NCBI GenBank assembly: GCA_900541925.1
Contig: UQMB01000009.1
Location: forward strand, 1 to 64,000
Length of the DNA stretch: 64,000 nucleotides
Direction of reading: 5' to 3'
Source: an uncultured Bacteroidales bacterium
Lineage (GTDB): Bacteria > Bacteroidota > Bacteroidia > Bacteroidales > UBA932
Shown: in pieces, positions 42,497-50,139 of the stretch
How positions within the stretch are numbered: the stretch's first letter is position 1
Layout of the letters: each line of letters opens with the position of its first letter
Notes under the pieces: model-generated
The model's database searches: none
Seen by the model: only the letters and a program-made list of their open reading frames with translations
What the model was told of the DNA's origin: nothing
Program-made: the position numbers and the translations under genes

Positions 42497-44680
42497 ATGT
42501 TTTCAAAAAAGACACTAATGCTCGCCATTGCCGTGACCGTTTCCGCAGTCACGGCATTTGCGGTCTCCCCGACGAGACGCTCGTTCGCGATAGTCACGGA
42601 GCCGCAGACATTCAAGCACTGCTCGGCGGAACTCGAAAAATACCGCGAAGCCGTATGCACGGACGGCCTTGACGCGTTCATCTGCGTCAATGACTGGTCT
42701 TGCCCGGACGAGCTTCGGGACAGCCTCAAGACATATTACCGCACCCGCAGTCTTGCAGGAGCCGTATTCGTGGGAGATGTCCCGATTGCCATGATCCGCA
42801 AGGCACAGCACCTGACCTCCGCCTTCAAGATGGACGAGGATGGCGCTTTCCCGATGAGGGAGTCATCCGTCCCGTCCGACAGATTCTACGATGATTTCGA
42901 CCTCAAGTTCGACTATGTGTGCAAAGACACGTCCGAGACGAATTTCTTCTACTACAATCTCGCCCCGGAATCCCCTCAATACATAAGTTGTGACATCTAC
43001 ACCGGACGCATCAAGCCTTCGGTGAAGAGGGGCGACCCTTACGGGGAGATTTCCCGCTACCTCCTCAAGGCGGCAGCCGCCAAGAGCGGGCGCAACCCTC
43101 TCGACCATCTGGTGTCATACAGCGGCAGCGGCTCATTCTCAAACAGCCTCGCCGCATGGAAGGACGAGACCATAACCCTCAAGGAGCAGATGCCGGCGGC
43201 GTTCAGCAGCTCCGACGGGGCCAAGTTCTACGTGTTCGCGATGTATCCGAACATGAAGGACATCCTCCTGAAGGAAATAGCCAGGGACGAACTTGACCTT
43301 GTGCTCTTCCACGAGCACGGCGTGCCGGAAAGGCAGTATCTGACAGACATCCCGGAGCCTGAGGACATCGACGGCTACTACACCGACGCGAGATACCGTC
43401 TCCGCAGGCAGCTGCGCACAGCGGCGGGCAGAGGCCAGGACACCGAAGCCCTCAAGGCTGAATACATAAAGAAATACGGCATCCCGTCCGCATGGCTCGA
43501 AGACTGGGATGACCTTAAATACGAGGTGGAGGATTCCCTCTACGACGCTGCGACGGGCATAATGCTCGACGATGTGGTCAAGACCGCCCCTAATGTAAGA
43601 ATGGCGATCTTCGACGCCTGCTACAACGGGGACTTCCGCGAAGACGACTGCATAGCCTCAAGGTATGTCCTCTCCGACGGCAAGGCTCTCGTCGGCATCG
43701 GCAACTCCGTCAATGTGCTGCAGGACAAGTCTTCATCAGACCTGCTCGGCATGCTGGCGCTGGGTTACTCCGCAGGAGAATGGATGCAGCAGGTCAACAT
43801 TCTGGAATCCCACATCCTCGGAGACCCGACCTTCCATTTCTCGGCCCCGGAGGGCGCCGCGAAACCGGACCTGTACAGCACAGACATCAACTACTGGAAG
43901 AAATACACCGATGCCAAGTACCCGTGCGACATAAGGGGTCTCGCGCTCCAGAAACTCTTCACGCTTGACGCACCGGGGCTCTCGGACCTCCTGATGAAGA
44001 CATGGAAGAGCTCCGACGAGTATATGCTGCGCCTGCAGTGCATGCACCTGCTGGCACATTACAATGACGGCAACTACTCCAAGCTGCTCAAGGACGGCGC
44101 GGACGACCCGTATGAGTTCATCCGCCGCAAGTCCACCTTCTACCTCGGCAAGGTCGGTGAGGACTGGATGGCCGATGAGCTTGCCGCCGTGTACATGCGC
44201 GACTACAACTCCCTGAGAGTGGCCGCCAACGTGGGATTCGTCTGCGCCCACTTCGCGGACAGCCTCTTCCTGAAGAATTTCGACAGGCGCCTTGAAGAGG
44301 CGGCCTGGGTCTACGACAAGGACTCGTTCCGCGAGAAGGCGATGACCACATTCAGCCTGGCCTGCTCAATAGAGAGCGGAACAGGAAAGATCTTCACAGA
44401 CAAGAACGCCAGGGGCAAGAACTTCTACATAAGCGGAATGCGCAACAACCCATATCCTCAATATGCCATGCCTCTGCTCTCTCTAGTCAAAGACAACAGC
44501 GAGAGCACCGCGCTCCGCACAGAATGCGCTGAGGTCTTGGGATGGTTCGTCCGCTACCACGGGCGACGCGAACTCATATCAGCCATTACCGACTATCTCG
44601 AATCCGGGACCAGCATGCCTCGTGAGGTAAGGGACGAACTCGTCAAGACAAAGGGAAGACTTGAATACTACACACGATGA
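42497..44680 (+). CDS. Gingipain-like (C25-type) cysteine peptidase homologue with helical-repeat C-terminus, copy 1
   Basis: A 727-aa protein with SPI signal peptide (AVTAFA) and no lipobox. The N-terminal part (SFAIVTEPQTFKHCSAELEKYREAV...SLAGAVFVGDVPIAMI) matches the gingipain opening. The catalytic pair is H274 (LFHEHG) and C375 (FDACYNGDF), like 'ACVNGDF' in RgpB. C-terminal residues about 470-727 are helical repeats of HEAT type. There is no T9SS C-terminal domain, so it may act in the periplasm. It overlaps the next gene by ATGA. Confidence 0.78.
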   Translation: MFSKKTLMLAIAVTVSAVTAFAVSPTRRSFAIVTEPQTFKHCSAELEKYREAVCTDGLDAFICVNDWSCPDELRDSLKTYYRTRSLAGAVFVGDVPIAMIRKAQHLTSAFKMDEDGAFPMRESSVPSDRFYDDFDLKFDYVCKDTSETNFFYYNLAPESPQYISCDIYTGRIKPSVKRGDPYGEISRYLLKAAAAKSGRNPLDHLVSYSGSGSFSNSLAAWKDETITLKEQMPAAFSSSDGAKFYVFAMYPNMKDILLKEIARDELDLVLFHEHGVPERQYLTDIPEPEDIDGYYTDARYRLRRQLRTAAGRGQDTEALKAEYIKKYGIPSAWLEDWDDLKYEVEDSLYDAATGIMLDDVVKTAPNVRMAIFDACYNGDFREDDCIASRYVLSDGKALVGIGNSVNVLQDKSSSDLLGMLALGYSAGEWMQQVNILESHILGDPTFHFSAPEGAAKPDLYSTDINYWKKYTDAKYPCDIRGLALQKLFTLDAPGLSDLLMKTWKSSDEYMLRLQCMHLLAHYNDGNYSKLLKDGADDPYEFIRRKSTFYLGKVGEDWMADELAAVYMRDYNSLRVAANVGFVCAHFADSLFLKNFDRRLEEAAWVYDKDSFREKAMTTFSLACSIESGTGKIFTDKNARGKNFYISGMRNNPYPQYAMPLLSLVKDNSESTALRTECAEVLGWFVRYHGRRELISAITDYLESGTSMPREVRDELVKTKGRLEYYTR

Positions 44681-46815
44681 AGAATATGAGACAATCTATA
44701 TTTAAGACCGTCCTCGGCGCGTCAATGCTCTGCGCCCTGTCACTGACAGCCGCTGCGCAGGTCAAGATAGACAAATGCGGCATCAAGTCCGGCACTTCCT
44801 TCGCGGTCATTACCGACAGCGCGACCTACGAGAAGTGCGGCGAAGAGCTCAAAGCCTACAAACAGGTCCTCGAAGAGGAGGGACTCGGCACCTGGATCGT
44901 AAGTGCCGACTGGGCCTCTCCGGACGAGGTCAAGGCCGAGATACTCAAGCTCGCCTCCGGCAAACCGGCCCTCGAAGGCATCGTGCTTGTGGGAGATGTC
45001 CCCATCGCCATGGTAAGGGGCGGACAGCACTTGACCACCGCATTCAAGATGAACGAGGAGACCTTCCCGATGTTCGAATCCTCTGTGGCTTCGGACCGTT
45101 TCTACGACGACTTCGGCCTGAAGTTCGACTTCATCAAGAGGGACAGCCTCAACACGGACCTTTTCTACTACAAACTCTCCGAAGAAGGCGAGCAGCATCT
45201 GCGTCCGGACATCTACTCCGCCAGGATGAAGGTGCCGCCGGTGATGAAGGGCGACAAGTACGAGATAATGAGCAAATACCTGCGCAAGGTGGTCAAGGCC
45301 CACAGGGAGGAGAACCCCCTCGACGAGCTGACCTTCTTCGCCGGACACGGCTACAATTCGGACTGCCTCACGATCTGGAGACAGAAGCCGCTCGTGTTCA
45401 GGGAGTACTTCCCGTATGTGTTCGACAAGGCTTCGCACAACCGCTTCCTCAACTTCCGCGAGGACGACCAGATGAAGTGGAACCTGCTCAGCGAGGTGGC
45501 AAGGCCGGACGTGGACCTTTTCATATTCAGCGAGCACGGAGCCTACGACACCCAGTACATCAACGGCAAGCCTGCCTCGAAGGGAATAAGCGACGATGTG
45601 GACCAACTCAAGCGCTCACTCGCCTCGTCCTACAGGTATTACGGACGCGGCGCCAACAGGGAGCCGTTCCTGCACGAAGTGGATTCGCTGTTCCAGATCG
45701 GAGAAGAGGCGTTCTCTGACGCCATGCTGGCCGAGTACGACAGACTGGACTCCATCGAGACCCGTGGCATCAACATCTATCTCGACGACATCATGAAGGG
45801 ACACAGCAGCGCGAAGATGATCGTGTTCAACGCCTGCTACAACGGTTCTTTCCACAATCCTAAGGGATATGTCGCAGGCTGCCATGTCTTCGGCGACGGC
45901 GAGAGCATCGTGGCCCAGGGCAACACCATCAATGTCCTGCAGGACAAATGGGAAGACAAGCTGATGGGCTATCTCTCCATCGGCGAGAGGGTAGGAATGT
46001 GGCAGAAAGAAGTGCCATATCTGGAATCCCACCTCATCGGAGACCCGACCTGGCGTTTCTCCGCCCACTCCAAGGCGGAGGCGAAGATGCGGGACAAGCT
46101 CCACCATGACCTGGTGTTCAATGCGTCCGACGCGGCCGTGTGGGACAAATACACCCGCAGCAGCGAGCCGATTCTCAGATGCGCCGGAATCACGCACCTC
46201 AGCTACATAGACGCCAAGGCGGCCCACAAGCGCGCCGCACAGATGCTGGACGACCAGTCATGGATAGTCCGCATACACGCTTTCAACGCCCTCTGCGCCG
46301 ACCCGGACAAGGACTTGGCCGAATATATCAGGCAAGGACTGAAGGACAGCTACGAACTGATGGCCCGCACCTCCGTCAAGATGGCCTCTGTCCTCGGTGA
46401 CACCAGTCTGGTGAAGGATGTCGAGGAATTCAGCGAAGCCCACCCTGAGATGATCAGGGCCACCGGCTATGCCGCCGCAGATGCCGTGAATGTCCTCAAC
46501 GGCACAGCCTACTATACGCAGTGCATGAACGGCGCCGCTGACAAGAGTCTCGCGCCTGCCAAGAGAGTCAACTCCATACGCACATTCCGCAACGCGCGCT
46601 ATGTGCCGGCCGCAAAGACCCTCCTCGCCATAGTAGCGGACAGCAGCGACGACAGTTATGTGCGCACCGTAGCCTGCGAGACCCTCGGCTGGTATACCCA
46701 GTCCAACTTCAGGGATGAGATAATCTCGTCCCTCGGAAAAGCATTGGACAATGCAGGTTCAGACAGAGTCGAAGCAGAAATCAAGAAAACAGTCAAACGC
46801 CTTAGCTGGCAATGA
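44677..46815 (+). CDS. Gingipain-like (C25-type) cysteine peptidase homologue with helical-repeat C-terminus, copy 2
   Basis: A 712-aa paralogue of the preceding gene, in tandem. SPI signal peptide (LTAAAQ). Shared features: GDVPIAMVRGGQHLTTAFKM, RFYDDFGLKFDF, catalytic H287 (IFSEHG) and C387 (FNACYNGSF), and the NVLQDKW and ESHLIGDPTWRFSA segments. C-terminal HEAT-like helices (about 480-712) are diverged from copy 1, which suggests different partners. No CTD for T9SS is seen. Active-site context 'NACYNGS' differs from copy 1 'DACYNGD', so specificity may differ. Confidence 0.78.
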   Translation: MKNMRQSIFKTVLGASMLCALSLTAAAQVKIDKCGIKSGTSFAVITDSATYEKCGEELKAYKQVLEEEGLGTWIVSADWASPDEVKAEILKLASGKPALEGIVLVGDVPIAMVRGGQHLTTAFKMNEETFPMFESSVASDRFYDDFGLKFDFIKRDSLNTDLFYYKLSEEGEQHLRPDIYSARMKVPPVMKGDKYEIMSKYLRKVVKAHREENPLDELTFFAGHGYNSDCLTIWRQKPLVFREYFPYVFDKASHNRFLNFREDDQMKWNLLSEVARPDVDLFIFSEHGAYDTQYINGKPASKGISDDVDQLKRSLASSYRYYGRGANREPFLHEVDSLFQIGEEAFSDAMLAEYDRLDSIETRGINIYLDDIMKGHSSAKMIVFNACYNGSFHNPKGYVAGCHVFGDGESIVAQGNTINVLQDKWEDKLMGYLSIGERVGMWQKEVPYLESHLIGDPTWRFSAHSKAEAKMRDKLHHDLVFNASDAAVWDKYTRSSEPILRCAGITHLSYIDAKAAHKRAAQMLDDQSWIVRIHAFNALCADPDKDLAEYIRQGLKDSYELMARTSVKMASVLGDTSLVKDVEEFSEAHPEMIRATGYAAADAVNVLNGTAYYTQCMNGAADKSLAPAKRVNSIRTFRNARYVPAAKTLLAIVADSSDDSYVRTVACETLGWYTQSNFRDEIISSLGKALDNAGSDRVEAEIKKTVKRLSWQ

Positions 46816-48281
46816 TCAAAAGCATAACGACAGCATTGATTGCTGCGGGGCTGGTTCTTTCCGGCTCCGCAGCATTTGAATGCCGGGCACAACAGACCCC
46901 GCCGTCCTCAGTGGACAACTCCCTGCTCAAGTATTTCCCGACCGTCATCGACCAGATAGGCGGTTCATGCGCCCAGGCGTCATACATCGGGTACATGTTC
47001 ACTTATGAGATGAACCGCCTCCTCGACAGGGACGGCAGCACCCCGGATCACCAGTTCAGCTATCTCTATACCTGGAACTTCATCAACGGCGGCAACGACG
47101 AGGGCTCCATCGGTGAAGACGGGCTCACGATAGGTTTCGAGGGCGGCATCGCCACGGAAGCGGACTTCCCGTCCCAATACACCTCCTCCCAGTTCAAGTG
47201 GACAAGCGGATATGACACCTATCTGCGCGCGATCCACCACAGGGTGAAGAAAATCAAGCATTTCGACGTGCTGGACCGCGAGGGCGTGGACGTGCTACGC
47301 AACTATCTCTGGAACAGGGGCGAACCGGGCAAGAGCGGGGGTATCGTGACATTCTCCTCCAGAGCCGGAGCATGGAAAATCAACGCGCATTACGACGGCC
47401 CGTCAGAGACCGGATACAAAGCCCTCCTGACGGAACTCTCCCCGACCGGAGCCCATGCCATGACAATCGTGGGCTACGATGACCTCGTTGAATTCAACGC
47501 TCCGGACGGCACCTTGAGCAAGGGTGCATTCATCGTCTGCAACACGTACGGCACGGGATACTGGATGCACGACAGGGGCAGGTTCTACCTCCCGTACTGG
47601 TTCTGGATGCAGCCCGACAGGGACTCCGGGGCACTGAGCCGCCAAGTAGTCGGAGTCGATGTGGAATACCGGGAGCCGAAAGTGGTGTTCAAGGTCGGAG
47701 TGGACTACAGCTCCAGGGATGACCTGTCCTTCCGTATCGGACTCTCCAACAAGGCCTCGGACAATATCCCTACACACGACTACGCCGTGCCGATCGCCCG
47801 CAACCAGGGAGGGGACTACCCGATGCAGGGCAACAACTCATCCTCGAAGATCGAATTTGCCTTCGATTTCAGCTCCTACGCTGCCAACATCAACGATTCC
47901 GCGGAGCCGAAGTTCTTCCTGACCGTGAGCCGCAACAACAGAGGCAAGGTCTACGGAAGCGGCAAGATGACGGCATTCTCCGTCTATGATTACCGGGAAG
48001 ACCCGGAGCACCCGCGCATCTACAAGTGCACAGGCGTCGCCGGATCGGAAATCGCCTCGGGAGACAACATCTTCAGCATCTGCACCGTGGCGCCGAAGAC
48101 ATGCTCATACTCCCCTGTCAAGTGGCTTTCCGGAAGCGGTCAGCCGATATCCGCACCTCTTGTGCTCAAGACGGCTCACGGCAAATATGCCAAGATCCGC
48201 CTTTCCGACTATGACAGGAACGCCGGGACAATCAAAATCAAGTACACCTACGCCCCAGACGGGACAAGAAGATTCGAATGA
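46812..48281 (+). CDS. Papain-like (C1-type) cysteine peptidase with HmuY-like C-terminal tail
   Basis: A 489-aa protein with a signal peptide. The complete papain triad is visible: Q48 (oxyanion) and C53 in DQIGGSCAQASYIGYMFTYEM, H215 in GAHAMTIVGYDD, and N244 in VCNTYGTGYW. After the catalytic domain (about 30-270) comes a beta-rich region. The last 39 residues (451-489, VLKTAHGKYAKIRLSDYD...TIKIKYTYAPDGTRRFE) match the C-terminal signature of HmuY-family proteins (TADGKYAK-I-x-x-x-Y-x...F-x-Y-x-Y). ATGA overlap with both neighbours. Confidence 0.78.
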   Translation: MIKSITTALIAAGLVLSGSAAFECRAQQTPPSSVDNSLLKYFPTVIDQIGGSCAQASYIGYMFTYEMNRLLDRDGSTPDHQFSYLYTWNFINGGNDEGSIGEDGLTIGFEGGIATEADFPSQYTSSQFKWTSGYDTYLRAIHHRVKKIKHFDVLDREGVDVLRNYLWNRGEPGKSGGIVTFSSRAGAWKINAHYDGPSETGYKALLTELSPTGAHAMTIVGYDDLVEFNAPDGTLSKGAFIVCNTYGTGYWMHDRGRFYLPYWFWMQPDRDSGALSRQVVGVDVEYREPKVVFKVGVDYSSRDDLSFRIGLSNKASDNIPTHDYAVPIARNQGGDYPMQGNNSSSKIEFAFDFSSYAANINDSAEPKFFLTVSRNNRGKVYGSGKMTAFSVYDYREDPEHPRIYKCTGVAGSEIASGDNIFSICTVAPKTCSYSPVKWLSGSGQPISAPLVLKTAHGKYAKIRLSDYDRNAGTIKIKYTYAPDGTRRFE

Positions 48282-48661
48282 TCATGAGATTAAGGATAAT
48301 TGCACTGGCGGCGCTCGCCGCATTGGCGCTCTCCTCATGTCAGGGCAACGGCAAGAGGGAGGCCCCGGTCAGCGGAGAACTGACCATACACGGGCTTGAA
48401 GACGGGAAATGGACCTATTTCTCCGTCGAGACCGGTGAGAGCGTTGGCTCCAGCACCTTCCTCTCCGAGGAGGAGGATGCCGCATGGGCGCAGCGTGAAG
48501 ACTGGGACTTCGCTATATGCGGAGACTATCTCAAGACCAACGGAGGCACCTCCGGCAAAGGAGCCGGCGGCATAATGAGGGAGAGCGAGCACAGCTACCA
48601 GACCCTCACCGAAGCCCCGATACAAGGCTACCTGACAGATGAAGTCGGAGTGGTAAAATAA
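48278..48661 (+). CDS. Small lipoprotein with HmuY-like N-terminal signature
   Basis: A 127-aa lipoprotein with lipobox ALSSC21. WTYFSVETGESVG (45-57), WDFAI (76-80) and KTNGGTSGKGAGG (86-98) follow the HmuY pattern 'W-x-YFs-x-x-tG ... WDIAF-x-x-x-x-I-x-TNgG-x-SGxGxGG'. A full HmuY has roughly 200 aa and a C-terminal 'GKYAK' part that is absent here but present at the end of the preceding peptidase. It probably sits in the outer membrane and captures heme or a similar ligand; the heme-ligand His or Met residues cannot be confirmed from sequence. Confidence 0.65.
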   Translation: MIMRLRIIALAALAALALSSCQGNGKREAPVSGELTIHGLEDGKWTYFSVETGESVGSSTFLSEEEDAAWAQREDWDFAICGDYLKTNGGTSGKGAGGIMRESEHSYQTLTEAPIQGYLTDEVGVVK

Positions 48662-48662
48662 T

Positions 48663-49130
48663 ATGGGGCAGGAGATAGAGAAGAAGTTTTTGGTCCGTGG
48701 TGATTTCAAAGCCGCGGGCCAAAAATCTATAAGGATCACACAGGGCTACCTCTGCTCCGTCCCTGAAAGGACTGTGAGGGTCAGAGTCAAGGGTGACAAA
48801 GGCTATATCACGGTCAAGGGCAAAAGCAATGACAGCGGTGCGAGCCGCTTCGAATGGGAAAAGGAGATCCCTGTAGAGGACGCGCGCGAACTTCTCACGC
48901 TCTGCGAACCGGGAGTCATCGACAAGACCAGATATCTGATTCCCGAAGGCGGACATGTCTTCGAAGTCGACGAGTTCCACGGGGACAACGAGGGGCTCGT
49001 CATAGCGGAAGTGGAACTCGGCTCTGAGGACGAGCCGTTCGGACGCCCGTCGTGGCTCTCAACCGAGGTCACGGGCGACAAGCGCTACTACAACTCATTC
49101 CTCGCCGGACACCCCTACAAGACCTGGTAA
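48663..49130 (+). CDS. CYTH-domain triphosphate tunnel metalloenzyme
   Basis: A 155-aa protein with the CYTH opening EIEKKFLV (ExExK), then RVRVKGDKGYITVKGKS and the acidic-basic strands FEVDEFHGDNEGLVIAEVELGSEDE. Bacterial members hydrolyse inorganic triphosphate or act on nucleotide triphosphates. It begins 1 nt after the lipoprotein stop, so it may ride on the operon; a functional tie is unlikely, since the family is widespread. Confidence 0.88.
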   Translation: MGQEIEKKFLVRGDFKAAGQKSIRITQGYLCSVPERTVRVRVKGDKGYITVKGKSNDSGASRFEWEKEIPVEDARELLTLCEPGVIDKTRYLIPEGGHVFEVDEFHGDNEGLVIAEVELGSEDEPFGRPSWLSTEVTGDKRYYNSFLAGHPYKTW

Positions 49131-49134
49131 GCGC

Positions 49135-49518
49135 TCACTCACCTGACGGTGAAGGAGGATTCGTGTCCCCATAGACAGGACGTCCCGATTCGCTGAGATA
49201 TCCCGTACCAGCGTCCGGAGCATTGGCAAAAGAGAGCAACTTGAAATCAAGAACCTTCTCAAGTTTGGCGACAGTCTCCAGAGTCAAGTTTTCCGACCCC
49301 TTGAGCAGCAAAGAAACATACTGCTGAGAACAACCCATCCTCTCTGCGAGATTCTTTTGAGTCATATTAAGTGTCCTCATCCGCGCCCTCGTCCTTATCG
49401 CAATAAGGCTCGAATATTTCAACCAGTCCCAGTTGTCCCTGCGCCATTGGGCATCAGTTTTCCATCCGGCGACCGACCCTCCCGGATTCGACCGCAAAAA
49501 ATCCACCGCCTTACTCAT
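49135..49518 (-). CDS. XRE-family antitoxin/repressor
   Basis: A 127-aa protein. The helix-turn-helix is at about 53-80 (MTQKNLAERMGCSQQYVSLLLKGSENLTLETVAKLEKVL). The frame overlaps the upstream gene by 8 bp, the usual toxin-antitoxin arrangement with the toxin first. Its last eight residues (NPPSPSGE) are encoded by the 26-bp direct repeat that also ends the GH3 gene in another frame. It is expected to bind the operator at 50085-50096 and repress the pair. Confidence 0.75.
   Translation of the reverse strand: MSKAVDFLRSNPGGSVAGWKTDAQWRRDNWDWLKYSSLIAIRTRARMRTLNMTQKNLAERMGCSQQYVSLLLKGSENLTLETVAKLEKVLDFKLLSFANAPDAGTGYLSESGRPVYGDTNPPSPSGE
49137..49162. repeat. 26-bp direct repeat, left copy (flanks the toxin-antitoxin pair)
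   Basis: Identical to 50114-50139; begins ACTCACCTGACGGTGAAGG. It contains the antitoxin stop-proximal codons. Confidence 0.9.
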
Positions 49519-50059
49519 TACTTGAAATATCTTTTATTCCATCCATATCGGAAACCCCGTTGTCTATAAGGTAATTCCTTACCCGTTCCAAATTCTTCAA
49601 CTCTTCAAGAGTATGCCCGCGCTCTGCCATCGTCCTGGTCAGTTTGATTGAACCGCCGGTAATCAAGTACACCCCGGGCTCCAACTTAAGGGCATAAAGT
49701 CTCAACCAGGACAGGTGACCGGACCGTGGGCGTCCCTTAGCCTTCTCCTTGCCAAGATGCAGTTCTGAAGTCCGTCCGTTCTCTAAAGGCCGGAACAGGA
49801 CATCCAGATCCGCCTCCGGCGAAATGTCAAGTATAAGACATTGCAGCAGGTGGGCGTCTTCAATAGTGTCATAGATGGCAGCATCCACATCGGTGATATG
49901 AAACCACGATTCCAGATCATCCATGTTGTTCCGGAAGAAAGACTCCAGCCAGTCTATATCATACCAGTCACGAAAGGTCAGAGTAAGGATATTCTCACCC
50001 TGACCTTCGTATTGGACAGCCCATAATCGTCCGTCACCTGTTATATCATCAAATTTCAC
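49511..50059 (-). CDS. Putative toxin partner of the XRE antitoxin
   Basis: A 182-aa protein from a GTG at 50059, chosen because a TATATTTG box ends 4 nt upstream; an upstream GTG (50086) lies inside the promoter. The C-terminal half (LSWLRLYALKLEPGVYLITGGSIKLTRTMAERGHTLEELKNLERVRNYLIDNGVSD) resembles proteins that commonly precede XRE genes in Bacteroidetes, where an Ile-T-Gly-Gly-x-I-K-L-T segment and a following helix recall HigB/RelE-like toxins. The N-terminal half is not recognised. No toxicity is shown. Confidence 0.6.
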   Translation of the reverse strand: MKFDDITGDGRLWAVQYEGQGENILTLTFRDWYDIDWLESFFRNNMDDLESWFHITDVDAAIYDTIEDAHLLQCLILDISPEADLDVLFRPLENGRTSELHLGKEKAKGRPRSGHLSWLRLYALKLEPGVYLITGGSIKLTRTMAERGHTLEELKNLERVRNYLIDNGVSDMDGIKDISSNE

Positions 50060-50063
50060 ATGG

Positions 50064-50096
50064 CAAATATAACAACAAGTTTTCACTTGTACAAGT
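50064..50096 (-). promoter_or_regulatory. Promoter and operator of the toxin-antitoxin pair
   Basis: A perfect palindrome ACTTGTACAAGT (50085-50096) plus a third half-site (50075-50080) overlaps the -33 region. The minus-strand TATATTTG box is at 50071-50064. This is the expected autorepression layout. Confidence 0.65.
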
Positions 50097-50113
50097 TATA
50101 AGTTTACTGATAA

Positions 50114-50139
50114 ACTCACCTGACGGTGAAGGAGGATTC
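50114..50139. repeat. 26-bp direct repeat, right copy (3' end of the GH3 gene)
   Basis: Perfect match to 49137-49162, encoding the C-terminal ESSFTVR of the GH3 enzyme on the minus strand. Confidence 0.9.

Noticed and set aside
49511..50059. Naming the toxin HigB or RelE
   Set aside because: Only position and the C-terminal pattern point that way; the N-terminal half is not recognised, so only a putative toxin is stated.
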